A stretch of DNA of 64,000 nucleotides, from positions 11,015,289 through 11,079,288 of the forward strand of contig NC_079147.1 of NCBI RefSeq assembly GCF_945859685.1, read 5' to 3'. The notes under the pieces were generated by a model. It was given only the letters and a program-made list of their open reading frames with translations. It was not told the DNA's origin and ran no database searches. The position numbers and the translations under genes are program-made. Below, in pieces: positions 24,469 through 35,262 of the stretch. This stretch comes from Eupeodes corollae. Taxonomy: Eukaryota; Arthropoda; Insecta; Diptera; Syrphidae. Every line of letters begins with the position of its first letter. Positions within the stretch are counted from its first letter, which is position 1.

Positions 24469-25577
24469 AAAAAAAGAGGCTGGGATGCGACCCACATTGA
24501 TAACTTCCCATACCGGTTGTAGATTTGTTTTACTTAAAAGTTTGTTGGTTTTCGTGTTGGGTTAAAAAAGTTGCCAGTTGAATTATTCTTAAAAATTTTA
24601 AAATTACAAAAATTTGAGAGATATCAAGGACTGAACATTAATTTTACCAAATTCGCTTACTATTTTTTGTAGATTTTATTTTTTTATGAAAAAACCGACT
24701 GTTCGATTTTTATAAAAAAACTGCTGAGTATCGACAACAATATTTTCTGTGAAATATAAAGTTTGAAGACATTTTTTTTAATTTTTGAAAAGCTATTTGA
24801 GTTAAAAGTAAATTTTTACTAAGTTTTAGTATTATTTTTTTTAGGGTTTTATTTTTTTGAGTAATAACTGTCAATTAGATTTTGGCTTAATGTTGAAATC
24901 CGTTTTTCTTATAATATAAATAAGTTTGAAACCATAATCTCAAGTTTTTGAAAAGATATTTGAGTCGAAATTCAATTTTTACCAACTTTGAGTAATGTGT
25001 TTTTAGGTTTTCATTATTTATAAAAAAACTGTCCATTTGATTTTCCTTAGAATTTTACCAGATCTTAAAAACGTTATTTTTCGTTACACAAAATTGTTTT
25101 GGAGATAAAATCATTTTTTATTCGTAAAATTTTCGAAGTGAAATTTTGTTTTGGTTTATAAAAGAAAACTTGGAATTTTTTCAAAAAAAATAATTGTTTA
25201 TAAAATTTAATTCAAGTCTCATTGGTTCGAGAGATATTTAGGGTTAACAAAAAATGTTCACCTTTTTTTAAACTGCCAAGGTAAAAAATCCCTAACACAA
25301 TTTTTTGGGAGCCCTTTCTGGATCTTCCTGCGTTATTATCTGTATAATAAAATTTATTTGAAGTCGATATCTCTTCTGGTTCTTAAGCTATGGACGACGG
25401 AAAAACGTCGCGAACGGACGGACGTACGGACGTACGAACGTACGTACACATGCACGCACAGACATCTTTCTAAAAATCTTTTAATTTGAATCTAGGGGCA
25501 TTAAAACGTCGAGAAATGTCAAAAATTTCAATTCGACAAATCGGATCCATTACAATAATCTCCTAAGAGAAGTTAAT
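24469..25577 (-). repeat. Helentron-like repeat, near full-length copy B
   Basis: On the minus strand the element runs from about 25577 (AACTTCTCTTAGGAGATTAT) through the CG minisatellite (25400-25445, plus strand CGGACGTACGGACGTACGAA), then the tandem units, to the 3' end CATCCCAGCCTC with a T run at 24480-24469. The 3' end contacts copy B', so B probably inserted into B'. Confidence 0.85.
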
Positions 25578-25589
25578 AAAGTCCTCTGT

Positions 25590-26230
25590 CTTATTGCCCA
25601 ATAAAATAACGCCAAAATATTCAAAATGTAATATCGCTCAAAAAATGGCAATGGCGATATCGTCCAAAAACTGTTTTAAAAGAACATGCCACAAATCTCA
25701 ATTTTAATGTTGTTTTTCGCAAACCAATTTTAACATATCATAACGCCCGAAATTTGATAGTGTTCAAAGCAGGGGCTTTATACATTCATACCTCACTGTT
25801 TATAAGCGTCTCAGATCCTGCAACCTCACAAAATGTTTGCTAAGTACAAAATTTTGGGCGTTATAACATTTCTAAGTTTGGACAATACGACATAAAAAGT
25901 CGGTTTAGGTAATATACCTTATATGACATTTTGGGCTTTGTAAAGTTTTCTTTGTGATATTTTTGCGACGTTTCTCTTTTTGGGCTTTATGTTATTTTAT
26001 GATTTGGGCCTTATGTCGTTCTGTGATAAGACTTAAGAAATGATAGAAATCATAATCGTCGTAATACCCAAAATAAAATCCATAAAGCCCCTTTATCACA
26101 AAACCCAAAATAAAACATACAAATTATTTTCTAAAAATTGCCAACAAAAAATTTGGACGTAACAACATTCGCTTCGTTTTTTTTTAACTTTTTGAACTTT
26201 GGGCTTTATGAGATTTTAGGATTACTCATG
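25590..26230. repeat. Cryptically simple block of GGGCTTTAT / ATAAAGCCC phrases
   Basis: Short phrases recur in both orientations: TTGGGCTTTATG, ATAAAGCCCC, GGGCGTTATAACAT, AACGCCCGAAA, GGGCCTTATGTCG. They are separated by AAAATAAAA-type linkers. There is no coding potential and no clean period. I do not recognise the family. Confidence 0.5.
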
Positions 26231-26279
26231 GTCTTAGAGAATTGTATTGTTTATTTTCTAAGATAAGTTAATTGATAAA

Positions 26280-26950
26280 CGATTTTGTAAAAAAGTTTAA
26301 CTTTGACATTTTGCAATATTTAGGTATGATTAGGTAATCAAACACCAATTCGACAATCTCTTAAGATGTTCTTGCAATAAAATGCAATCGTGTTTTATTT
26401 TTTTACAACAAAAGACTTTCAAATATACGTTGGGAATGTCCTTGATAAAAAATAAAAACAACATAGGTCCAAGGTGGCTTCCCTGAGGCACTCTTAAGGT
26501 AGTGGTGATAGGTTAAGAGAGAAAGTTACGAATATGTATATATTGAATACGATAATTGAAGTATGCATATGTCCTGTTTAAGAAATCAGAGTGGACATTT
26601 TTATTTTGAAACTTTATAAGAAATAATTTACGATTGAACAGATCAAATACTTTAGATATACGTTATTCAAATCCATTTAATACATGATTAGAAAAAAATT
26701 TAAGGTTTGTACTATTAGATCTACCATCAACAAAACTATGTTTGCATGGAGAAAAATGCCTTAAAGAAATAATTTTTCAAAAACTTTTGATATTGTAGTT
26801 TTTTTTACAAATAGGGCGATAGTTAGAAACTTCCTGATTATGGAGTGATTTATGAACTGATGTAATGAAAGAACTTTTTTATGTACTTAAAAACTCACCA
26901 TTAAAGGAAACAATTAAAAATTAATCCCAAAGATACTGCAAATACTTTAT
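26280..26950 (-). mobile_element. Jockey-type LINE fragment
   Basis: On the minus strand near 26500-26400 the frame gives RVPQGSHLGPMLFLFFIKDI, the RT PQG block, then LQEHLKRLSNWCL further on. Upstream (26950-26600) only scattered RT text in three frames remains (KVFEKLFL, FFSMQT). The YADD box is lost, probably by a small deletion. Confidence 0.7.
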
Positions 26951-27089
26951 CCATGATAGGTCTTGTTTCAACTCTAATTGCAGATAAGGCGTGATCAATT
27001 TACCAAGTTGAAATTTTTAAACTTCAAATATTAAAATAGATATCGGAATAATTAAATTGATCACCTAGAAGTATAATTGGAGTAGTAAT

Positions 27090-28236
27090 TAAGTAAACGG
27101 ATCGATACGGTTTGTAGAATGGAAAATTTTGACATTTCTCGACGTGCCAATGTCCCTGGAGTCTAAATAAAATATTTTTAGAGAGATGTCGTAGATCAGA
27201 ACTTTCGGGAAGTTTGTTTCGTTGCGTCGTACATAGCGCAAGAACCAGTAGAGATATCGACTTCAAATAAATTTGATTAAAGAGATGATAATACAGAAAG
27301 ATGCAGAAATGACTTCAAAAAAAGGTGACCATTTTGGTTAACTCAAAATATCTCACTTACCTAACCAATAATGGTCGAGAATTGAAAAAATCCAACTAAC
27401 GGGTTTCTTATAAATCTTAAAAAATAAAACAAAAACATCTATTTGTCAGCTCAAATATCTGACGAACAAAAAATGATTTTATCTCCAAAATAATTGTGTT
27501 AATAATGTTTTTGACATCTGCTAAAATTTTGAGAAAAATTTGATTAAAATTGATTTTGGAATCAATTATTTTTTCAAAAATTTAAGATCAAAGAATAAAA
27601 CAAATGTTATCTTATAAGAAATATTGTTTTCAACATTTGAGAAAAATCAGATCGACAGTTTTCTTACAAATAATAAAACTTAAAAAAAATATAGTAAAAC
27701 TTGGTTAAAATTTACTTTCGACTAAAATATCTCTTTAAAAATTAAAAATATCGACTTTAAATTAATTTTATCTTATAGAAAATATTGTTTTCGGTATTCA
27801 GTAAATTTTTTATAAAAATCCAACAGACCGCTTTTTCCTGAAAAAAAAATTAAATATACAAAAAATAGTACGCAAATTGGTAAAAATCGATGTTCGGTTC
27901 GCAATATCTCGCAAACAATAGAAGATATTGACTTCAAATTAAATTCATTTATCCAATTTGTATTTTTTTATATAAGAAATAAAAGCTTTTAAGCAATGCT
28001 ACTAAAACTGCTAAAAATTGGCTTTCGACTGAAAATTTCGTTAACTAAAATAGATTTGTAATTCAACCTATTTCTATACATGCAAAACATTGTTGGTAAT
28101 TTTAATTTTTTTAAGAATTATTCAATTGAAAACTTTTTTAACATAACGCGAAAACCTACAAACTTTTAAGCAAAACAAATCGACAGACGGGATGGGAAGT
28201 TATCAGTATGGGTCGTATCGTCTTATTTCTTTTTAT
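27090..28236 (+). repeat. Helentron-like repeat, copy C (lacks the CG minisatellite)
   Basis: It begins in a diverged 5' region (GAAAATTTTGACATTTCTCG). It has GCAAGAACCAGTAGAGATAT without the preceding TACG repeat tract, then the internal tandem units. It ends GGGATGGGAAGTTATCAGTA and a mutated hairpin (GTCGTATCGTC), then T-rich sequence. Confidence 0.8.
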
Positions 28237-28239
28237 AAC

Positions 28240-28805
28240 TGAATTTGATTAATCTTTTGTTAAACCACTCTTTATGAAAATAATTTTCTAAGATTAATTT
28301 GGGCAAAGTTATCCACAACTTGATGCTAAATGCATTTAACGTTTGGAAAATTTAAACGTTCTTCAATAATATCTCTTTGGTTTGAACAACTATGTAGATG
28401 AAATGTCACACAGAGAAAACGACATTATTGAAAGCTTAACAATTTATAGTTGAGGTAATTTTAAGACTTGAATTCTTCTTACAAAAACATTTTATCGCTT
28501 CAACAAATTCATTCTCAATTTATTTAGTTTAAATTTTTAAAACCAAGCATTCATAAGCTTTATAAAATAACTTTTAAGTCTCACAAATGTCTAGGTGCTA
28601 AAAATTGTTGGAATAATAAACATTTTTTCTGTTTAAGAATTTCACATTCAAGAAGAAAGAAAGTCACTAGATAAGAATGTATCCTTAAACACAATGTAAA
28701 AGGTGGTAAAATTTTAAGAGATAATGTTGAATGCGAACCACATCTAAACGTCAAGTTTGTATCTGCATTTCATTTGACATTTCTCAATTTCAGACAAACT
28801 TATTT
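28240..28805. other. Intronic sequence, nothing recognised
   Basis: AT-rich intron without recognisable features. Confidence 0.5.
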
Positions 28806-28810
28806 TAAAC

Positions 28811-29040
28811 CATGGAAAGATACACAATCAAGCAACGCGTTAAAGTTACTCATGTTTCTTTTGATGCGTATAGTGCAGTTCGTTTTGTACTTACAAGGTA
28901 AGATTGACTCAAGAACTAAAGCGTCTTGACCATTACAAGCTTCGCCGTTGTCAATGGTCAGAACGGGTTAAAGAAATGGCAACAGTGGATAATCAATTTT
29001 CGAAGCAATTCATCTCCAGTGATGAGGCACATTAATGAAT
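28811..29040 (+). pseudogene. Internally deleted mariner-superfamily transposase relic
   Basis: The plus strand encodes MERYTIKQRVKVTHV, an N-terminal HTH segment of a Tc1/mariner-superfamily transposase. After a break it gives ELKRLDHYK, SERVKEMATVDNQFSKQF and ISSDEAH, the region around the first catalytic Asp. About 100 codons between them and everything downstream are missing. It resembles the fuller relic at 59810-60700 in the DDE part. Confidence 0.65.
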
Positions 29041-29344
29041 GAAAATCATTTTTTAAATAATTTGTGTTTAATTCAAAATCAACATCGGCCCTTAAAATTT
29101 AACCACCCTTAATATTTTTTAAGACAACAATTTCCTTTCTTCGCTTATTTACTATTTTATTCTTGGTATAAAAATGTAAGTTTTTATGGAGTCAATAAAA
29201 CTTTGCTCTCTCAAATCAAGAGTAATAGTTGTGGGGTGGATTTTAACCCCACCTATTTTCTTGAGACATAGTTTGGAATTATTTTATTAACAACTTTTTT
29301 CTCCGAACACGAGACAGTAAGAATAATTTCATTAATGGAATCAT

Positions 29345-29410
29345 GTATGTCTTTAGGCCTTGGTTCTCTACGAGCTGTTGCGCCACCTAATTTCATTTTT
29401 ATTTTACATA
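29345..29410 (+). repeat. SINE 3'-tail fragment
   Basis: GTATGTCTTTAGGCCTTGG then TTCTC, CTGTTGCGCCACCTAATTT matches the 3' tail of the tRNA-derived SINE best seen at 37570-37840 and at 60950/62753. The head is missing. Confidence 0.6.
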
Positions 29411-29646
29411 TAAATAATAACCTACTTCTCTTACAACGTCCTAAAAGCTCTACTCAGCCAACTTTATGTAGCTCAACCTATTAAAATATCCTTAACCTTA
29501 ATACTGCCCTAGTTTTTTAATCTATGGACGAGTACATCATAAATCAAATATGTTTCATGACCATTTATACACATTTTTCACAACAAAAATAACAACTGGG
29601 GTAAAGTTCACCTCATTTAAGCTAAGTTAAGTTAAGTTTTACTCAC

Positions 29647-30231
29647 CATTACGTTACCAATGACTCCTAAGATCATAATTGAGATGCATACAAACATCGA
29701 CGTTGTCCGTATGTATGATGGAATTTGTGGCATCTCCGTTGTGCTATTGAAGTGATTCTCGGAGGATGTGGTTGCGTTTGAGGTGACATTGGAAGATCCA
29801 CCCTCCAGCTGGACGGCAGTGGCGGCGACGCCACCCCCGGAAATGCCCATTCCACCGCCATCGGAGGAGGAGGAATATCCGGGAATTATCGCAGTCGACG
29901 TAATGCTGCTGCCGCCGGCGATGATGATACTCTCCACCACCGCAGCACCTTGATGTCGGTAGAAACTAGAACTTGATGTCGATGATGGTATTCTGGTCGA
30001 AGTCACTGATGCTGCATTGAACAAGGTCGTTGCTGTGATGAGTAATTTAACCCAACTACAACTGGCATTCTCCGATGCTCGATGTGGCAACAGTAGTTGT
30101 TGTCTTTGACGACGACGACGATGAAGACCACACCGGTGGCGGCAGAGGCGTCTCTGTTGTTGCAATTGTGGAACCGAATCGACTTCTTGTTCGACTTCAC
30201 CTTCAACCACAGCCTGGGGGGCTATTAACAC
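29647..30231 (-). CDS. Neuropeptide-type GPCR, exon with extracellular N-terminus and start of TM1 (first recognised exon)
   Basis: This exon ends at a strong GTGAGT donor (29646-29641) after a complete ATG codon. The last segment, SYIRTTSMFVCISIMIL then GVIGNVM, is the first part of TM1. Before it lies a long, Ser/Gly/Thr-rich extracellular tail with N-glycosylation sequons (NVTSNATT and FNSTT) and a hydrophobic stretch WVKLLITATTLFNAASV that could be a signal peptide. The frame is open from 30429 (TAA at 30432-30430) with no in-frame ATG until deep in the tail; 30231 is only a GTG codon. The true start must therefore be in an upstream exon or be non-canonical. Possible acceptors are TTTCAG near 30368 and 30299. 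GC content is higher than in the flanks. TM1 and the donor are secure; the left border is not. Confidence 0.85.
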
Positions 30232-30429
30232 TAAATATCCGGAATAGGGGTGGTCAATTACAACATCCGAAACATTATTGTGTAACTTTGTTATCCTGAA
30301 AGCTAACGACTTGCGCCTGCTGTTGCTCGTAGTCGGTTTCGATGTCGGTCGCCGCGCCGTACTCCTGAAACTGATATAGAGTGTTCTACTCCTCCCTTTG
30401 ATCCTTCTTCGGGGGCGATAATAATTGGG

Positions 30430-31635
30430 TTATGACTGTATGATGATGGAGTTCCTGTGTGTGGCAGGACAGTAGTGTTTTGTTGTACAACACTTTCAGA
30501 GCCACCACGGGGGGCAGAAGTGGCTACACACTTAACTTTGTGTTACTACTGGGTCCTGATGGGCTGCAGTTGGTTTTTGTTTCACTCTGAAAGTTGTTGT
30601 TGTTAAGTTAGAAAATCGTTTCACTTTTGAACGTCAATGATTTAAACTGCTCCAGTTTTGCTATAACGTTGCACTGTGATGTTGCTGGCGAAAGTGCAAT
30701 TTTAATGGCGAAGCCACCGCTCTAAACTATGCGGTTGTAGAATCTGGAAATATACAGAAGGAAAATGCTGGTCAGTGCGGTAGCTTATAGCTTTTATTAT
30801 TTTTTGAGAAAGCAAAAAGGATGTGGATGATATAAGCTCGTAGAACTCGAAATAGAGTACAGACGGAATAAACCGGACCGGATGACGACGAAGACAACGA
30901 CTGTACGAGTTGTATACAAAATGGTAATAAATTTCAGAGATGTTTATGTGACACACTTAATTCGATTTGGCAAGGAAAAGTGTATTCTCTGTCAAGACAG
31001 AGTGCGGTTGATGTGATGGATTTTAATGGCGCTTCTTTAAGTTGCTGACAGGTTTATTGCAAAAATTTAATTGAATTTTAAACACTTTGAGTTATTTAAT
31101 TGCAGTTTGTTTTGCTGTTTAATTTTTAATTTAATCTACTTTTGAATACTTTTCTGTGGCGCTGCAGGCTCCTTCTCAACGGGGTTTTGATGTCATGAGA
31201 TTTGCGTGATGCTTCATTCAAAAGATGAAGTAGATTTTGTTTATGAAAAAGGATTTCTAGGAGTAGATTTGTGTAAAATCTGAAGACAACAATTTAATAT
31301 ATGATGGGGAATTCTATGTAGGGTATGGTATTCCACATGGAATCTGACGATAACATTTATATTTACTTTCGACTTGAAATAGCTACATGTGCTATGGATT
31401 CGTAAAATAAAGACAGAACTTGAAATTTTAATTAGACTTGTAACATTTAATAAAATGCAATATAGAAGATGCAAGATGTGGGTTTCACAATAGGCCTATT
31501 TGTTGGCCTAAATTTTGATATTTTAAGCGAGGAATCTTTTTACAAGTGGATGATTTTTTGATACATTATTTTATGTACAGAAAATGGTTTTAATTTGGGT
31601 TGAAGTTTAGTAGTGTTAAATTTCAATAAGAATTC
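30430..31635. other. Upstream flank of the GPCR gene, promoter or 5' exon not identified
   Basis: The first few hundred bases are less AT-rich than the surrounding sequence and could hold the 5' UTR, first exon or promoter of the receptor gene. No ATG-containing exon with a matching donor was recognised with confidence, and no clear TATA/initiator pair. Further right the sequence is plain AT-rich. Confidence 0.4.
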
Positions 31636-31639
31636 AGAG

Positions 31640-31925
31640 CAGAAGTGGAAAAAACTTCCAATGGAAAGTTTAAAATATGTACGGCGTCCAAAAAACAGGG
31701 AATATGATCAAAGGTACACCGTACACATTATAGTCTGGGCTGCTTTTTCATGACACCGCGCGACGGCGCGGCGCGGCGTTGGCTCCACCGTAAAAATTGA
31801 CACCAAAATGGACTAGAACGTATACAGAGATATCCTGGTGGATCATATGATAACCTACGCAGAAGACAATTTGCCGTTATTATGAGGCTTCCTGCCCCAT
31901 ATAGATCGTAAATATTGTAAGTTAT
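31640..31925 (+). pseudogene. Tc1-type transposase fragment
   Basis: It encodes KYVRRPKNREYDQRYTVHI, then VWAAFS, then VKIDTKMD, VYRDILVDHMI and YAEDNLPLL, the middle of a Tc1 (DD34E) transposase. It matches the copy at 32040-33280. Between VWAAFS and VKID there is a GC-rich CGCGCGACGGCGCGGCGCGG-type expansion. N- and C-termini are missing. Confidence 0.8.
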
Positions 31926-32039
31926 GTTATAACATATAAGTAAGTTATAAGTAAGTTATGTAAATAAAAAAAAAGGAAAATGGTGCTCAAAGGAAAAAAG
32001 AAGTCTGATCTTTAAAATTAATTCAAAAGGGCGGACGGT

Positions 32040-33280
32040 ACCAGACATTTCTAGGTTGTAAGAATGCTCCTTGAAGATGGTTTATAATGCCCTTCGTCAT
32101 TTAAAAAAGTTTAGAGTGATTGAAAACGTTAAACAAATCCCCCCCCCCCCCCCCCCGGTCCAGAAAGACATCTACAATTGAAGATAGAATTATTTAAAGG
32201 TTTTCGACCAAGGATCCGTTTAAGACCTGCACGTGCCATTCGAAGCGAACTTTCAACAAACTATGGAGTAAATGTTTCCTCAAGAACATAAGACGCCGAT
32301 AAAATGAAAACAATCTACGTGGGTGTGTTGCTCAGAGAAAACCGCTTGCATCAAAAAAAAAATCTGAAATCTAGGTTACAGTTTTCCAAAGCTCACCTAT
32401 ACGAACCAATTAGTTTTTGGAAAAACGTGTTCTGGAGCGATGAATCTAAATTCTACCGGTTCGGATCGGATGGGAAAAAATATGTATGGCGTCCAAAAAA
32501 CACTGAATATGACCCAAGGCATACCATAAAGACGGTAAAACACAGTGGAGGCAACTTTATGGTCTGGGCTACTTTTACATGGCACGGCCGGCGTTGACCC
32601 CGTTGTAAAAATTGACACTGAAATGGACCAGAAGGTGTACAGAGATTTCCTGGTGGATCATATGATACCCTACGCAGAAGACAATTTGCCGTTATTATGG
32701 CGTTTCACGAAAACAACCTAAACATACTTCAAAGTTAGTGAAGTGTGCCTTAGAGGTGAATACAATCGACGTGTGGTCAACACATTCACCCGATCTAAAC
32801 ACGATCGAGAATTTGTGGAATGATGTTGCATATAACATTGAGCAAAAAAAAAACAACCAATTTAACACAAGTGTTTCAGGAGAATCAAAATGCTTGGTTT
32901 GCAATTCCAAAGTCACGATGTGAGGCTTTGGTTGAAAATTTGCCAAGAATAATTGCTTCTGTATTGAAAAATAAAGGGTTCCCTACCAAATACTAAGAAA
33001 AACTTAGAATTGATAACGGTAAGTAAAATTTTATCAAGAAACTGTCGAATATGCTAAATTCGCGTCCAGGCGAAAAATTGATGTTTCTAAATTCCATATT
33101 TTTTTCTTCTTACAGATGTTAAACATATATGATGATGTACTATGAAAACATAGTGCTATGTATATTGTATTTGTAATATAAATAAAATATAACTAATTTC
33201 ATAATAAGAAAACAAATTGAAAATTAAATGGTTTTTATTTTCTTTAACACCTGTGCTAAATTCTTGCCCACCACTGTGTG
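32040..33280 (+). pseudogene. Tc1-type transposon, inactivated transposase, right terminal repeat present
   Basis: Transposase segments follow in order: a weak N-terminal HTH region (about 32060-32130), an 18-nt C run (32139-32156) where a basic linker is expected, and ARAIRSELSTNYGVNVSSRT. The main frame 32304-32597 follows, with FWKNVFWSDESKFYRFG (first catalytic Asp) and SGGNFMVWATF. Frameshifted parts cover the HMIPYAEDNLPLLW region, then SPDLNTIENLWND in 32738-32923 (third catalytic residue, Glu, in IENLW). The C-terminus VLKNKGFPTKY ends at 32993. The right terminal sequence near 33250-33277, reverse-complemented, reads CAGTGGTGGGCAAGAATTTA. A matching left repeat was not found. At least three frame breaks. 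Confidence 0.85.
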
Positions 33281-33284
33281 TTTT

Positions 33285-34550
33285 TATGGAAATATTTACA
33301 ACTTTTTTGTGAGAAATCATATAATTTGTTAACTGTGGGGTTTTTAAGTATAGATAGTTTAAAAAGTATTGAATTCTGTAGATCTTCTCTTGATATTTTA
33401 GTTGTACAAAATATAATGGTTTTTAACTATAACGAAAATGTTCAGTTTGATTTTCAAAGTAATAAAACTAACAAAGATGCCGTGCTACATTTCTGTTCTC
33501 AAATATTTGTAAGGCTTGATGAGAAAAGGAATACACCCACCTTATTTGTTTTGTTGGAATAACAATCACGCATTTTTTATAAGCAAACTTGAAAGTGCTG
33601 GGTTTCGAGGTTTCATAAGTAATTGCTTAAGATGTAAGAACTCAAAAAATGAAATTTTATGGTATTAGGAGTGATATAAGGACATATGTATTAGGCATAT
33701 TTTAATTCCTTATAGTTAATTGGTTCTTAAACTTAGGTAATATTTCTAAGCTTGTCTGGCCAAAAGATTGTTGTAGCTGATTTCTTTTTTCGTACTAAAT
33801 AGTGTCAAACATTTAAATTTGTTCACTGTACTTGCAGCCCTATGATGAACAAATATTTTAAATGAATATTAGTATTTGGAATTGATTATTGATTCTAGAA
33901 TGAGTGTTTATAACCGTACAGAAAATCTTAGTCAGTTTTGATACTCTCATTCAACTAGAATATACAATTTCTTGTTGGGGAAGTTCCCATACGTATTACA
34001 ACAAAGTACGGTCTCTTCTCGTCTTAGTTAAGAGTGTTTTAAAGAAATTATTTTGTGTTAAACCTATTTTCCCACTATTTATGGCTTTGAAAATTCTTTC
34101 AGTACGATATATGTATTGCTATAAAGTTCTAAAAATTTTCTTTGGAAAATCAGGTAATAATTATTTTCGAATTATTGATAATTAAAGTATGTGTGATAAT
34201 TTTTTGAATCGAGTATCTACACCGGTGTTTCGAACAATTGCATTTCAAAATTCGTTTAATATTCCCTCGTGTCGAATATTTAATAGACTAGCTAATTCTA
34301 TCATTATGTTATTTTCTCATTTTCTATAAAACAAGTTATTTCCTTGCTCCTTAGTTTTGGTAGTGAATGGTTTCAGCTAATGTTTTCATGAATTTAATCT
34401 TAATTTTTGTACGTTATGCAATTTTATTGTACTTAATAAGAGTGACAATAACTCTTTTTTATTTATAAATATTTTTGTCACTTATTCCTTTCTTTCTATA
34501 AATAATGTTCTTGTTTGGATTTTAAGAAATAAATATTGAAAGTTTTAATG
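33285..34550 (+). mobile_element. CR1/Jockey-superfamily LINE relic with central deletion
   Basis: The frame 33278-33562 contains FDFQSNKTNKDAVLHFCS then IFVRLDEKRNTPTLFV, the RT block just before the first catalytic Asp. At 33580 the text continues (KCWVSRF). The PQG and YADD blocks are absent, and the frame 33904-34185 carries the post-catalytic C-terminus (LEYTISCWGSSHTYYNKV, LKILSVRYMYCYKVLKI). The end is AT-rich, with AAATAAATATTG near 34530. A central deletion of several hundred bases removed the active site. Confidence 0.75.
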
Positions 34551-34599
34551 CACAAAAAAAGACAAAAATAAATTTTAAAAATTGTGTATAATATACTTA

Positions 34600-34830
34600 A
34601 ATGTCTTGAAAACGAAGAAATATATTGATTTCAAATTCACAATTATTTAGTAAAATCAAACCAAATTTAAGACAAACTTTACAATAAAAACAATCTACAC
34701 CCTAATAAATTTAACTTATTACCTTCATTAAAACCAACTCAACTTTTTAATTTTGATTGCATACTTCTTGAATTAAATTTTATTTTAAGAAATAGGAACT
34801 TAGTGTGGGTCTCATCCAAGTCTCTTTTTG
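34600..34830 (+). repeat. Helentron-like repeat, degenerate 3' end (copy I)
   Basis: TGAAAACGAAGAAATATATT and TTCAAATTCACAATT recall the internal part of copy C. The last 40 bases, TAGGAACTTAGTGTGGGTCT then CATCCAAGTCTCTTTTT, align with the family 3' end including the second hairpin arm and the T run. Confidence 0.55.
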
Positions 34831-35262
34831 GGGTTGGGGTCAAAATTCTGCTTTTCAAAATTCTGCTTTTCACAATTCTGTTTTTCAAAATTCTGTTTTC
34901 TGTTCTGTTTTTAAAGCGAGCGCTTTTTAATATTTTACAAACCTTATTTTTATTATTTCCAGAATTTTGTAAAATTATCCTCTCGCTTGCATAAGCGAAA
35001 TGTTTAGACGCAATTAATTTTTGCTCTCTTAACTTAGTCAACCATGTTAAATTGACTTTTCCGTTAATTAATATACTATTAAAAAAAAGCAGAATTAGCA
35101 GATGTTTTTTTAATACAAATTTCCAAAATTTTGAAAAGCAGAATTTTGTAAACCAGACAAAAAAAAGCAGAATTTTGAAAAGCAGAATTTTCGTTAAAAA
35201 AGCAGAATTCTGAAAAGCAGAATTTTGAAGCCAGAATTTTGACTCGATCCCCTCTTTTTGTA
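34825..35262. mobile_element. Foldback-type element with arms made of 15-bp repeats
   Basis: The left arm (34841-34910) is a tandem array of TTTTCAAAATTCTGC with small variants. The right arm (about 35120-35240) is the reverse complement, repeats of GCAGAATTTTGAAAA. The outermost parts also pair: GGGGTCAAAATTCTG on the left and, reversed, GAGTCAAAATTCTGG on the right. The unique middle is about 200 bp and non-coding. This is the arm organisation of foldback elements. The boundaries are approximate. Confidence 0.7.

Larger units (their letters stand above)
19548..29646 (-). other. Intron of the GPCR gene (about 10.1 kb)
   Basis: The donor is GTGAGT at 29646-29641 and the acceptor AG is at 19549-19548, on the minus strand. 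The intron is phase 0 and splits TM1. It is full of mobile-element relics, listed separately. No additional exon was recognised. Confidence 0.85.

Noticed and set aside
29768..30299. Plus-strand frames opposite the GPCR N-terminal exon, rich in Pro, Asp and Val.
   Set aside because: They mirror the low-complexity minus-strand coding sequence; the minus strand has TM1 and a good donor.
34739..35041. Minus-strand 100-codon frame with repeated KSRILK-type units.
   Set aside because: It is the translation of the 15-bp foldback arm repeats, not a protein.
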